Shown: piece by piece, positions 26,785 through 36,320 of the stretch
Numbering within the stretch: the stretch's first letter is position 1
Layout: every line of letters starts with the position of its first letter
Source of the DNA: VXNE01 sp965206615
GTDB taxonomy: Bacteria; Pseudomonadota; Gammaproteobacteria; Pseudomonadales; Azotimanducaceae
Assembly (NCBI GenBank): GCA_965206615.1
Contig: CBDBKI010000005.1
Location: 1 to 64,000 of the forward strand
Reading direction: 5' to 3'
DNA length: 64,000 bases
Program-made: the position numbers and the translations under genes
The notes under the pieces: generated by a model
Database searches by the model: none
Told to the model about the DNA's origin: nothing
What the model saw: the letters and a program-made list of their open reading frames with translations, nothing else

Positions 26785-27790
26785 TGTGCTGGACAGCGGA
26801 GCGGTGTTGCTCGGGCCGAATGTCGTGTGCGATGGCTACGCATACGGGCGCGAGTTCCGGGTCCAGACTCACGTTCACGATGACCACATGGACGAGTTCG
26901 ACAGGAGCAAGGGTTGTCAGGATGTCTTGTTGAGCCCGGAAACGCTGGCTCTGCTAATTGAGGAGCACAACGCAGACCTTCCGTATCGGGAGAATCTGTT
27001 CGCAGTTCCCCGCGGAGAAGAGTTCGCGCTGGACGATGGTACAGTAGTAAAGTTGGTGCCATCCAACCACATGCTCGGTTCCTGCCAAGTCGTGTTGCGA
27101 ATGTCGGATGGGAGGCGGGTCGGTTACTCAGGCGATTTTGGCTGGCCGTTGGACGAAGTGATCGAGGTCGACGAGTTGGTTGTGGACAGCACGTACGGCA
27201 GCCCTCGGAGCATTCGCAGATACACGCAGGCGGAGGCAGAAGAGAGGTTCGTGGAATTGCTCAAGAGGCGCCTGCGCTATGGTTCTGTTCACGTCAAGGC
27301 ATATCGAGGTACGGTCGAGCGGGTCTTGCATTTGCTCGGCGACGACGTCGGCGTACCGATAGTCGCGAGTGACCGATTGCTTGCCGAGGCATCGATCTAC
27401 CAACGGCACGGATTCGCGGTAGGCACTTTGATTCCGCTCAGCTCAAGCGACGGTGTATACGCGATGGGCCGAAGATCCTATGTTCGTCTCTATTCGAAGG
27501 GTGACGGCTGGAGCAACGAGATGGCCGACGGTGCGACGTCTATGACATGCAGTGCGTTCATGGCGCCCGCCGACGACCCTGTCATGATGTACTCGGATCG
27601 CTGCTACAGCGTCGCGCTATCGAACCATGCCGATTTCACGGAGACTCTCGATTACGTGAGAGCGACAGGTGCGCGCCTCGTAGTAACGGATAACACGAGG
27701 AACCACGGCCGAGACTTGGCTGCAGCAATCAACGAAAGGGTCGAAGGAGTGGGGGCGATACCGTCCACGAATCGGGCACCGATCGAGTGA
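26765..27790 (+). CDS. Metallo-beta-lactamase-fold nuclease, beta-CASP/Snm1-like
   Basis: A 341-aa protein from ATG 26765, overlapping the previous gene. The metal-binding motif HVHDDH (residues 36-41, H-x-H-x-D-H) is present. Further typical elements follow: VPSNHMLGSCQVVLR, GRRVGYSGDFGWP (the conserved Asp), LVVDSTYG, and SNHADFTETLDYV with the late His. This is the arrangement of mRNA 3'-processing-type and Snm1-type exonucleases. It closes the SNF2-ParB-ParB-MBL operon and supplies a nuclease activity for it. Archaeal and bacterial defence loci sometimes hold similar enzymes beside DNA ligases, but no ligase is here. Confidence 0.75.
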   Translation: MRPPAIDVLDSGAVLLGPNVVCDGYAYGREFRVQTHVHDDHMDEFDRSKGCQDVLLSPETLALLIEEHNADLPYRENLFAVPRGEEFALDDGTVVKLVPSNHMLGSCQVVLRMSDGRRVGYSGDFGWPLDEVIEVDELVVDSTYGSPRSIRRYTQAEAEERFVELLKRRLRYGSVHVKAYRGTVERVLHLLGDDVGVPIVASDRLLAEASIYQRHGFAVGTLIPLSSSDGVYAMGRRSYVRLYSKGDGWSNEMADGATSMTCSAFMAPADDPVMMYSDRCYSVALSNHADFTETLDYVRATGARLVVTDNTRNHGRDLAAAINERVEGVGAIPSTNRAPIE

Positions 27791-27967
27791 GTTGAGTCGT
27801 GCGGCTCGTCGTTCTGTCTTCCTCCTACGTTGCTCGTCTTGAGGGTTTGGTTGCACTTCGGTGGCTTCGTGTCAGCTGTCGTCTTCCTGGGAGCGCGACT
27901 GGCCTGTTTGATCTGTCCGGCGCAGAGTTCCGGCGTTGTCGGAACGCAGACGCCGGGCGAGGGTAGG

Positions 27968-29041
27968 TCACCCTCGCTGTCGCTGTACCAAGTCCAGTAC
28001 CGCATCAGCACGAAGATGCCTGCGGTGAGCGAGATCGTTTCGAGCGTCTCGGAGCCGTTTGATGGCTCGGCGGAGGCGGCCGTCTGCCTGATCGCGGGAG
28101 AACAGCCAGAACAGATCTTTGAATTCGAGTTCGAATGGGTCAGCGTCGGCGCCACCGGACCGCCGCAACAGTCGTCTTACGTCGGAGACATTAGCGGCCA
28201 CCGTTTCGTGGCGACGCGTCTCTAGCCAAGGCAGCAGCACTGATAGCTGTGCGCTCCACAGGCGCCTATCGATTTCGGTCGGGACATCGTCAATGGCCGC
28301 TCGCGCGGCGTGGGCGGCGCCGGAACCGGATGCTGTTCCAAGCCCCCAGTCGAGCGGCGTTTCCGTAGTCCAACCCTTGGCCCGGGCGGCACTCCGTAGC
28401 AGCTCGCCAGGTTCCAGAATGGTCTCATCGCGCTCTTCGACGAGAGTGGCGGCGGTTTCGAAGTCCCACAGCGCCACCTTTGCCACCACGGTGGCGAGGA
28501 GCGTCCGAAGCAAGATGTTGTCTGAACGATCCCTGAGGCGTTCGCTGGCGAAGAGCAGCAGGTCGATCTCGTCCAGAACACCGTCCCAAGCAAGGTTCGT
28601 CAGTGCAACATCTCCTGGCGGGGGTTCGGCGGGTGGCCGTCCCGCTAACGGCACAAGGAAGAGTGTTCTTCCGATCAGGGTTTGCGAGCGGCAGATTTGG
28701 GCATAGTGTCCAAGGAACTTGCACCAAGCGGACCAGGCCGGCTCGTCGAGGCCGTCGAGGCGGATGAGGCGACCCCGGAAGCCGGGGTCGTCACATAGAT
28801 CAGCAAGCGAGTGGACTTGTGCCGGGTGATCGGCGTAGCGACGGCACAAGTCGTCGAACGGAGCCGGGGTACCCGACAGATGACTGACCTGCAGGGCGTT
28901 GCCCAGCGCGGCGGTTAGCGCGTCGTCGAAACCTTCCGGGACGTCTCCCGCGAAACGTACGACCACGTTGCTGCCGCGACGCAAGGACGTGCCGGCGGAT
29001 TCGACGAAACGCCTCGCCCCTGGTAGGTCCCAGAGTCTCAC
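27968..29041 (-). CDS. HEPN-motif protein coupled to the giant ATPase
   Basis: A 357-aa protein whose ATG at 29041 overlaps the stop of the giant ATPase gene (ATGA). The C-terminus holds RDARNDLAH, a R-N-x3-H type HEPN motif, in KRLRDARNDLAHRRHL. The N-terminal part (VVVRFAGDVPEGFDDALTAA) and the middle have no recognised motif. The tight overlap implies the two proteins are made together and probably form one system. The HEPN end may be an RNase effector or a folding scaffold. Function is inferred from this motif only. Confidence 0.6.
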   Translation of the reverse strand: MRLWDLPGARRFVESAGTSLRRGSNVVVRFAGDVPEGFDDALTAALGNALQVSHLSGTPAPFDDLCRRYADHPAQVHSLADLCDDPGFRGRLIRLDGLDEPAWSAWCKFLGHYAQICRSQTLIGRTLFLVPLAGRPPAEPPPGDVALTNLAWDGVLDEIDLLLFASERLRDRSDNILLRTLLATVVAKVALWDFETAATLVEERDETILEPGELLRSAARAKGWTTETPLDWGLGTASGSGAAHAARAAIDDVPTEIDRRLWSAQLSVLLPWLETRRHETVAANVSDVRRLLRRSGGADADPFELEFKDLFWLFSRDQADGRLRRAIKRLRDARNDLAHRRHLRADAVLDLVQRQRG

Positions 29042-32000
29042 TGGGTCGTGTCGGGGAGGATTCTCGAAACCAACGGATTGAGCATCGGCTCGCCGCCGAT
29101 GTCCTGCACCAGTCCAAGCTGGGTGGCCCAGAACAGCCGTCGCCGCAAGATGTCAGGCGCAACGGCATCTTCGGCTTCGTCGCTCACAAGCTCGGCATAT
29201 TCCTGCACTGCTCCTGGCGTCAGGATCTCGTAGTCGCGCAAGTTACCGACCTCACGGCGCGCGGTCGGCGATCCGAGCCCAAGCGAATCGAGCAGGTCCT
29301 CTGCGTTTTCGTCGATGTACTCCGCCAAGGCTCGACTCTTGTCGCGCCATGTCCTTTCCTCGGACGCCGCGTAGCGTTCGAGTAGCGCTGGCCAACCACC
29401 TGTGACCGTGAAGAGTTCCCGCGTTTTGCCGGTGGCCTCGTGCAGGTCCTGGTCGTGGCACCAACGACGCAGGAAAGCCTCGCTCCATGGGTGGATTCCG
29501 ACCCAGTCGAACAGCCCGTTTGACTCGCCGAGGTACTCGTCCGGGAGTTCTTCGACGAACTGCCAAAGAAGCGTTGGATTGGCGACGAAGGCAACTCGCA
29601 GTACTGCACCGCGGCGGATGTCCCTGAGCACCGACGACGCCCGTTCAAGCCAGCGCATTGTCCACTGGTCCTGGTCGTGGACGAGAAATATGTTGTAGGT
29701 GTCTTGGCTGGGCCGGCGGGAAGTCAGCTCGTTGCGGAGCTTGATGTCTTCGACGCACGGTTCGAGTCTCCGCACCCGGCCATCTTGCATTCGCTGTTCC
29801 ATGAACTCGCCGACCTTTGAGAGGTTGCCCGCGGGTGTTCCGCATAGGACCGAGACTCGCCCACCCCGTTTCAACTGTCCTTCTTGCTCGTATGTCAACG
29901 GTGCGCGCTCGGGAGATTGCGAGCTGCCCCGAACGTGGCCATGGAACGTGGACGCCTCGAAAACCTCCGGTAGAGCACGTTCCTTGTAAAGGACCTCCCA
30001 GATGTTCTCGGTATCGCCGAGGAGCAGGAGGACGTTCGGATTTCGGAAGACATACGAAAACGCTTCCCTGTCTCCCGCGCGCTGTCGCAGTACGCCGAGC
30101 CCGCACATCTCCTGCAACAGGGTGTCGAACTCCTTCTGAGAAATGTCGAAACCCTCTGGCCATGCAGCCTTGGCCAGATCGAAGATGCCTCCGCTCGGCA
30201 GGCTCCTCGAGAAACGGTCGGATGCTCCCTCGAGCAGATCGACCGCCATGGCGTACGCGATGACCTCGTAGCGTGGGTCCAGTTGCAGGGTCAGAGAGAA
30301 CCGGTCCCGAAGGTAGTCCCTAAACTGGTCGCGCGCGAATACGGCTTGGACGTCCGCGGACGATATCGCGTACGGCAATGAACGGCCCGACGCATGCCGC
30401 AAGTACCGTAGCAGGGCTTCCCCGTAGAGCTGGATCAAGGACGGGTAGTAGTTCGTCCACACAAGGATCTGCGTGAGCAGATTTGCTGTCTCGAAGGTGT
30501 AGCCGACCGCGGCCAAAGGCTCGCGAATCAGTGCTCGCGCCTGCTCAAGATCGCCGTTGTTCAGCAGTGGCCCTACGCAAACAGGCTCGCCAAGGTGGGC
30601 CAATGGGTGATTGGCCCGCTCTGTGTTGCGGAGCACGTTGTGGAGGCCGCACAGGACGACCTTGAACTTGCGCCTGGTCTCGTCCATTAGCCCCTTGAGC
30701 TTCGCTGAGACCCCGAAGTCGTTGCCGAGATCGGCGGCAAGGAAAGCGTCCGCCTCGTCCAGCAGGAGCAGAATCCGGCTGTCGTCATCCGTGCGGGTCC
30801 AGCCAGTGACGGCATTCGATACCGCATCCGCCAGTTTGTCGTGACCGCGCGGCATCTTCTGATCGGCCCCAACGATGCCGGCTCGAGCGAAAACGGACCA
30901 AAGAAGCCGCCAGATTTCGTCGGGTCTCGCGGCGGTCCCAATGTCGTGTACCCTCAAGTCCACGTATTGTGCAATCTGCCGCTTCTCGGGGTTGTGGAAC
31001 GCGGCCTCTGCCGCCCGAAGCAGCGCGGTCTTCCCGAGTTGGCGTCCCCCATAAACGAAACAACTGCCGTAGGGATCGAGAATCGTACGCCGCTCACTCT
31101 CGCGCCCGAAGAACGATTCCGGCGGCACCAGCCCCGGAGCCGTGAAGAAGGGCTCCGCGCTGGTGAACGGCAGGGTGCAATCAAACATGGCTCTTAGCGT
31201 GCCACCCGGCAGCGAAGCGAGATAAAGGACCAGCGCCTCGTCGATCATGACAAAGTGGACTGAGTGATCGATGGACCAGCGCCGGAGCCACTCGCGGTCG
31301 GCGGTGGTGAGCTTGCCAAAGTGCAGAACCAACGTGCGGGTGTTGGGGCTTGCATCGATCGCTTGAACGATCAGTTCGCGCGCCGAAGCGGGCCAGTTCA
31401 AAACGACTTCATAACGCCCGTCGGCGGACGAACCGAAGGGGTGGACAGGGCAGAGCTCCCGCGCCCTGAGAGGCTCGGCTCGCATGAAGAGCGAGTTGTC
31501 GGGGCGCGCCTGCACCCCCTCAGCCGTCAAGGTAAATCCGAGATCGGTGAAGAACTTGGAGATCAGACCGGGATCTACGCTGTCACCGCGGGTCATCAGG
31601 TACCAGGTCTCGAGCAAGCCTGCCGCCCGCTTGGCCTGGGCAGTCGACAACGAAGAGAACCTGACACCGAGGATGTCTTTGCGGCCTGAGGCGGCACGTA
31701 CAAGCGCGTCATGAGACGGTCCCGCCTCTCCGTCGAGTGTGTCGGCAATGCGCTCGGCCGCCCTCACAAAGTCCAGCAACCGCGAGCGTTGCCCGGCATC
31801 TGGGGATATGAGCGGTTGGCCCGACTCCAGGCAGTCTCGTTGCTCAAGAAGGATGGTCAGATCTTCCTCGGCCAACGCCCTCTCGACAGACTCCTGTTCG
31901 CGAGCGTCGTCGCGGGGCAAGTGAGCATCCAGTTGGGCCTTGATCTTCTCGATCCCCTTGGCGAACCGCGGCGCGATCTCGGTTTCTATCGTGACCACCG

Positions 32001-35000
32001 ACCGCGTCGCCGGCAGGACTTCATCTGGAACGTCCAATTGACGCCTTGCCCCGGTAATCGCAGCCGTAAGATCGGCCCGCTCGTCGTCCGAGACCTCGCC
32101 GACAATGAACGCCTGTTCAAGCTTCTCGTTGAGGTCGTCCAGCTTCTGCCGCGACAGCCTGCGGCTTGTCGCAATGGCATCCTGCAGGCGGTCCCGGCAA
32201 TCAGCTTCGGATGGATCGTCCTCGTCCGCCATCCGGTCGCAGATCTCGCTGGCACCGTAGAGATCGTTCTTCCCTAACCTGACGTCGAACGCCTTCGCGA
32301 AGCTCGTTGCGTGCACGTCGGGATCGATCAGCAGCGAGAGCGCATCTTCCTGCTCGATCGGCTCGTTAATCATGCCCCGCTCGTCGACCATCACCCCGGG
32401 CACCAGCAGCAAATCGTCAGACAAAGCGCGGGCAGGGCTGATGGCGATCTCCTCATCAACCGGAGCATCGCGCAGGAAAATCTCCGCGAGCGACCCCGCC
32501 AACTCGTCGGTGAGGTCCAAGGCGCTTGCCAGCGCAGTGCCCGATCGATCATTGCGAAGCCGTTGGATGGCGTCGCGGGCGGCGGGCAGGTAGCGCTTCA
32601 TGTCTTGGCGGAGCCGGTCTACGACCTTCTCTTCGTAGCGGCCTGCCCCCGGTTTCGCATTGATGAGCTGCAGCCACTCCTGCGCGAGTCCGAGCGGCTC
32701 CGCAAGGTGGCGCTCGAATTGCGAAAGTGCGCGCCCCGCGATGCGGTTACCGCGTCTTCCCAGGACCTTGCGATACGTGCTCTCAATCAGCCCGTCGACG
32801 GATCGCCGCGTGTTCAGCAGTTCCGTGAGTTCGCGAACACGAGCCTCTTTTCGGGCGTCGTCGCCTGAGATCAGTGTGGTCAATTCCGAGAGAATGCCGT
32901 CTGCGGCCAGCCACTGCTTCCAGACGGCGCTGGCGGGCTGAAAGAGAATCGTGACGGCGTTCGCGCTGGAGCGCCAGAGCCTGACTTCTTGCATGTGTCT
33001 CGCCTTCCGCTCTCCCCAGTCACCTTGGTTGAGCAGGGCGATCAGGGTGGGAACGTCCAACGCGACGGCCTGCAGATCCTTGGCCCGCTTCGCCAACGCG
33101 CCCGCAAGACGGTAGACGGGTGTCAGCCTTTCCGACAGTTCAACACGACTCAACAGCTGAATGGCCGCCCCGTGCTGCGACGCGAACAGGGCAGGACGCA
33201 CCGCTGCACAGAAGAGCAGTAAGTTGAGGGCATCCGCTTCGTCTTCCGTATCGCCGACACCTACGCCGCCGAGCAAGTCTCCTACGCGCTCCCCGAATTC
33301 CTGTGCGATTGCGTCGTTCGGCCCACGTACGGCGCGACCGAGCGCGACGCAACCAAGCAAATCGGGTGAAGGGGGGCCGGCGAAGGCTTTGGTGGCATGC
33401 CCCAGCCTGGCGATGTGATAAGCGAGCCCGAGGCGTCGTTGCCCGATTGCGTCCCATACCGCGGTCTGAGCCGAGCGAGCTGGTGCAGCCGCGTCCTCTT
33501 CCTTTTCGGATATGGCGGAGGACGCTTCTTCCGTCGATTCATCCAGCTCGGTCAGTTGCGCACTCTCGGAGGCGTCCTTTGCTCCGTCCGCATCCGCAAG
33601 GCCATCTTCTAGTGTGTGTCCGGTCGGGCTCGACGGCTTCGGCTCAGTGCGCGTCTTCTGAGACGGCTCTGCTTGGGGCTGAACCTCATCCGCGTGGTCC
33701 TCCGGCGCAGCCGCTTGTGGAGGTCTCAAGGGCGGCGGTGGGATCTCATCCGAAGTTGCTCCGGGTACTGAAGCGGCAGGGGGAGCATCCCCCTGGGGGC
33801 GAGCGACCTGGAGGACCTCCTTCTTCGCTACGCCAGTCGCCTGTAGCGCCAGCCTGTATGCCGCCGATTGGCTCTCGTGCAGTTCCAGATCGGCGTCGGA
33901 GGCGACGTCCTTGGCGGCCATGAGAGACTCCAACGCATCTCGGGCGGCCTTCGCGTCTTCGAGGTCTGCGACCGCCGCTTCCCACGCTGTGACGCTCTCA
34001 TCCAAGCCCCGCTGGGCTCGAGCAAGATTCGAGTGCAGCTCCTCTAGGTCGATCACGCTGTCCAGCGGATACGCGGTCCGCCAGGTCTCGATCAGGTCGT
34101 CTAGGTGGTCGGTGAGCCATGGCGTAGAACTCGACTTCTCGCGGAGGGTGTTCGCCCAATCGGCAAGCAAGCCGGCGACGGTCTCGCGTGTTAAGGATGA
34201 AAGGACGGACTCTCGGAGGTGGGTGACTTCGTGTGCGAGTTGGTCGACCAAATCGAATATTGCTGTGGTCGGAGTTTGCTCGGCTAGTTCGTTGGCGGCC
34301 GCGCTGAGCTTCAGCGCGCTCGACCGCAACCGGTCGGCGGCCTCCTCGTCGGCGGGGGCCGCTTGTGGAGGTTCGAGTTCCGTCCCGACGTCTGGTGCTG
34401 CCGACGATGCGACGAAAGCGTAGGCACTCGCCACTTCGGGCTCCTGCTCAGAAGCCCACAGGAGTATGCGGGTATCGTCGAGGATGGTTGCCACAGCGAA
34501 GCCTGCCGCAAGGATGTCTTGCCTGCGGTCAGGTGCGAGTGCATGCCAGTCAGCGAAGTCGCGGTGGAGCAGAGGCAGGGCCGCGAGAGCAGGGCCCCAG
34601 CAATCATCGTAAGGGGGCTCGCCCGAAAAGAAGGCCGCCGTATCCCCCAAGTCGCTCGAGTCCGGATCTGCCGTCAGCGAAGATTTCTCGTACGTCTCGA
34701 GCGCTGCGTACTCGAGGGACGGGACAGCACCGGAGAGCTTCGGATCAGCCTCGTCGCTCCCATGGTAGTGCCGCCACATGCTTTGGCGTTCCGTCGGGTC
34801 GCTATAGAACGAGACCAAGTTGTGGCGAAGGCGCTCGGCGGTCCGCGTGTTGCGTGGTAGTGGCTTAGCGTGACTCCTCACGAACCCCTTGACGGCAGGG
34901 CTGTTGGCGATAGCTTGCCTCTGCTTGGTCGAGGCGATGGACAGAAGGCGACACAGGGCGTCGAAGCCCTGCTTGCCCGAGACGAACTGCGTCGGGAGCC

Positions 35001-35034
35001 CGGGCGGCATGCAGTATCGGTCGCTGTCGGCCAT
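29038..35034 (-). CDS. Giant AAA/STAND-like ATPase (about 2000 aa)
   Basis: From ATG 35034 (MADSDRYCMPPG) the protein is 1998 aa; upstream in-frame sequence lacks protein character. The first 1250 residues are largely helical, with an Ala/Pro/Glu-rich linker around 440-500 and repeated charged heptad-like stretches. A P-loop GGRQLGKT lies near residue 1325 and Walker B LLLLDEADAF near 1420, followed by a sensor-like region and winged-helix-like segments to the C-terminus (near NYYPSLIQLYGEALLRYL). This resembles signal-transducing STAND ATPases of conflict systems. It is paired with a HEPN-motif gene and a divergent membrane/HNH-like gene. No named family recognised. Confidence 0.7.
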   Translation of the reverse strand: MADSDRYCMPPGLPTQFVSGKQGFDALCRLLSIASTKQRQAIANSPAVKGFVRSHAKPLPRNTRTAERLRHNLVSFYSDPTERQSMWRHYHGSDEADPKLSGAVPSLEYAALETYEKSSLTADPDSSDLGDTAAFFSGEPPYDDCWGPALAALPLLHRDFADWHALAPDRRQDILAAGFAVATILDDTRILLWASEQEPEVASAYAFVASSAAPDVGTELEPPQAAPADEEAADRLRSSALKLSAAANELAEQTPTTAIFDLVDQLAHEVTHLRESVLSSLTRETVAGLLADWANTLREKSSSTPWLTDHLDDLIETWRTAYPLDSVIDLEELHSNLARAQRGLDESVTAWEAAVADLEDAKAARDALESLMAAKDVASDADLELHESQSAAYRLALQATGVAKKEVLQVARPQGDAPPAASVPGATSDEIPPPPLRPPQAAAPEDHADEVQPQAEPSQKTRTEPKPSSPTGHTLEDGLADADGAKDASESAQLTELDESTEEASSAISEKEEDAAAPARSAQTAVWDAIGQRRLGLAYHIARLGHATKAFAGPPSPDLLGCVALGRAVRGPNDAIAQEFGERVGDLLGGVGVGDTEDEADALNLLLFCAAVRPALFASQHGAAIQLLSRVELSERLTPVYRLAGALAKRAKDLQAVALDVPTLIALLNQGDWGERKARHMQEVRLWRSSANAVTILFQPASAVWKQWLAADGILSELTTLISGDDARKEARVRELTELLNTRRSVDGLIESTYRKVLGRRGNRIAGRALSQFERHLAEPLGLAQEWLQLINAKPGAGRYEEKVVDRLRQDMKRYLPAARDAIQRLRNDRSGTALASALDLTDELAGSLAEIFLRDAPVDEEIAISPARALSDDLLLVPGVMVDERGMINEPIEQEDALSLLIDPDVHATSFAKAFDVRLGKNDLYGASEICDRMADEDDPSEADCRDRLQDAIATSRRLSRQKLDDLNEKLEQAFIVGEVSDDERADLTAAITGARRQLDVPDEVLPATRSVVTIETEIAPRFAKGIEKIKAQLDAHLPRDDAREQESVERALAEEDLTILLEQRDCLESGQPLISPDAGQRSRLLDFVRAAERIADTLDGEAGPSHDALVRAASGRKDILGVRFSSLSTAQAKRAAGLLETWYLMTRGDSVDPGLISKFFTDLGFTLTAEGVQARPDNSLFMRAEPLRARELCPVHPFGSSADGRYEVVLNWPASARELIVQAIDASPNTRTLVLHFGKLTTADREWLRRWSIDHSVHFVMIDEALVLYLASLPGGTLRAMFDCTLPFTSAEPFFTAPGLVPPESFFGRESERRTILDPYGSCFVYGGRQLGKTALLRAAEAAFHNPEKRQIAQYVDLRVHDIGTAARPDEIWRLLWSVFARAGIVGADQKMPRGHDKLADAVSNAVTGWTRTDDDSRILLLLDEADAFLAADLGNDFGVSAKLKGLMDETRRKFKVVLCGLHNVLRNTERANHPLAHLGEPVCVGPLLNNGDLEQARALIREPLAAVGYTFETANLLTQILVWTNYYPSLIQLYGEALLRYLRHASGRSLPYAISSADVQAVFARDQFRDYLRDRFSLTLQLDPRYEVIAYAMAVDLLEGASDRFSRSLPSGGIFDLAKAAWPEGFDISQKEFDTLLQEMCGLGVLRQRAGDREAFSYVFRNPNVLLLLGDTENIWEVLYKERALPEVFEASTFHGHVRGSSQSPERAPLTYEQEGQLKRGGRVSVLCGTPAGNLSKVGEFMEQRMQDGRVRRLEPCVEDIKLRNELTSRRPSQDTYNIFLVHDQDQWTMRWLERASSVLRDIRRGAVLRVAFVANPTLLWQFVEELPDEYLGESNGLFDWVGIHPWSEAFLRRWCHDQDLHEATGKTRELFTVTGGWPALLERYAASEERTWRDKSRALAEYIDENAEDLLDSLGLGSPTARREVGNLRDYEILTPGAVQEYAELVSDEAEDAVAPDILRRRLFWATQLGLVQDIGGEPMLNPLVSRILPDTTQ

Positions 35035-35222
35035 GTATGTGGCTCTTAGTGCTCGAAGACGGGGGCAGCGGCCAGCATACGGGCTGAGGCCGGGGGCGAA
35101 CAAGGGACCCGTGTTGATCCGCGGCGGAAGAAAGCGGCGCCGTGACCCGGACAATCCGGGTCGAGCGCGACGGTCTTCGTTGTGGAGCGTCGCCCCGCAC
35201 TCAACTGCTAGCATGACCGGCT

Positions 35223-36320
35223 ATGACTAGCGATGTGCCAGACCGGCAGCGAAGCGCCCGAGAGTGGGCAATCGCCCGGCTGCAGGAAATCGAGCTTGCT
35301 CTGCGTGACGCGGAGGACATTGATGCGATCAGAGTCGTTCAGAAGGCCATTGAGGGTTTGAGGAGCGATGGTCCGAATGGCGAGCGAACCCGTCTAGGGG
35401 GCGTGGGTGACAGCTTGAGGCAGACTGCCAACGCTATCCGCTCTGGTGCCGCCCGGGTCACCGTGGACGCGGGCGCTGTCAGGGCTGCCCTCGACAAAGC
35501 CGACTCTCTATTTCGTGCAGGCGTTTCCGGTGCCACGGGCGGGGTCAGCGCCGCTCACGAAGCCCTTGCCGATTACGCGAGCGGCCTCGACTGGAGCAAC
35601 ATCGTCCCGACCGAGTACTTGGACAAGTTCGTAACTGCCGGGACGAGGGGGATTGACAGGAGCCTGGAGGAGGCGCGTGCCGTCTGGGAGACCCTTCCAG
35701 AGCAGCTACGTGCGCTCGGTCCAGAGGAGGTCGCGGAACGGCTCAATGGCTTCGATTGGAGCCACATCGTCCCCCACAGCAAGGGCGGCAGTAACGAGGC
35801 GTCGAACGGCATTTTCGAACTCGCCGGCTTGAATCGCAGCCGAGGGGCCGCCGAGATGACCGGGGCGGAACTCCAGGCCGCACAGGACGTTCTCTCACAG
35901 ACGGCCTTTGGGGCTTTGCTTGAGGAAGCGGCGTCCCAAGCGCTCGCTGGCGCAATGGTTGGTGCCGCGGTCTCTTGCGTGGTCTCGTGTCTTGAGGTGG
36001 GCCTTGAATATCAGCGGGGCGAAATCACCAAGGAAGAGATGTACCAGCGCCTCGGCCGGGCGGTGGCAAAGTCGGCTGGCGTCGGAGCGGCGGTTTCGGG
36101 CTTGATCGCTGTCGTCGCCTTGGCGTTCCCTCCTCTAATCCCCATCGCGGCGCCCGTGATGGCACCACTGGCGATCCTAGGCTTTTGCGCGGTCGGTGGC
36201 AGAGTCGTTCGCCTCAGCAAGGGGTGGTACGAGCTGTGTCAGGACGTCTCGGAACGTCACCTGCCTGGTGTAAATCGGCTTGAGGGACTGCCCGCGCCCG
36301 CAGGGTCTGCTTCTGAGTAG
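35223..36320 (+). CDS. Membrane protein with HNH-like motif
   Basis: A 365-aa protein from ATG 35223, divergent from the giant ATPase gene with about 190 bases between them. In the middle is DWSHIVPHSKGGSNEASNGI, matching an HNH-type H-x-x-P-H-x-x-G-G-x-x-x-x-x-N-G pattern. A second shorter DWSNIVP occurs earlier. The C-terminal third has hydrophobic segments (LAGAMVGAAVSCVVSCLEVG, AAVSGLIAVVALAFPPLIPI, APVMAPLAILGFCAVGG). It may therefore be a membrane-embedded nuclease-like effector of the neighbouring ATPase system. Function unknown; the motif reading is the main evidence. Confidence 0.6.
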   Translation: MTSDVPDRQRSAREWAIARLQEIELALRDAEDIDAIRVVQKAIEGLRSDGPNGERTRLGGVGDSLRQTANAIRSGAARVTVDAGAVRAALDKADSLFRAGVSGATGGVSAAHEALADYASGLDWSNIVPTEYLDKFVTAGTRGIDRSLEEARAVWETLPEQLRALGPEEVAERLNGFDWSHIVPHSKGGSNEASNGIFELAGLNRSRGAAEMTGAELQAAQDVLSQTAFGALLEEAASQALAGAMVGAAVSCVVSCLEVGLEYQRGEITKEEMYQRLGRAVAKSAGVGAAVSGLIAVVALAFPPLIPIAAPVMAPLAILGFCAVGGRVVRLSKGWYELCQDVSERHLPGVNRLEGLPAPAGSASE

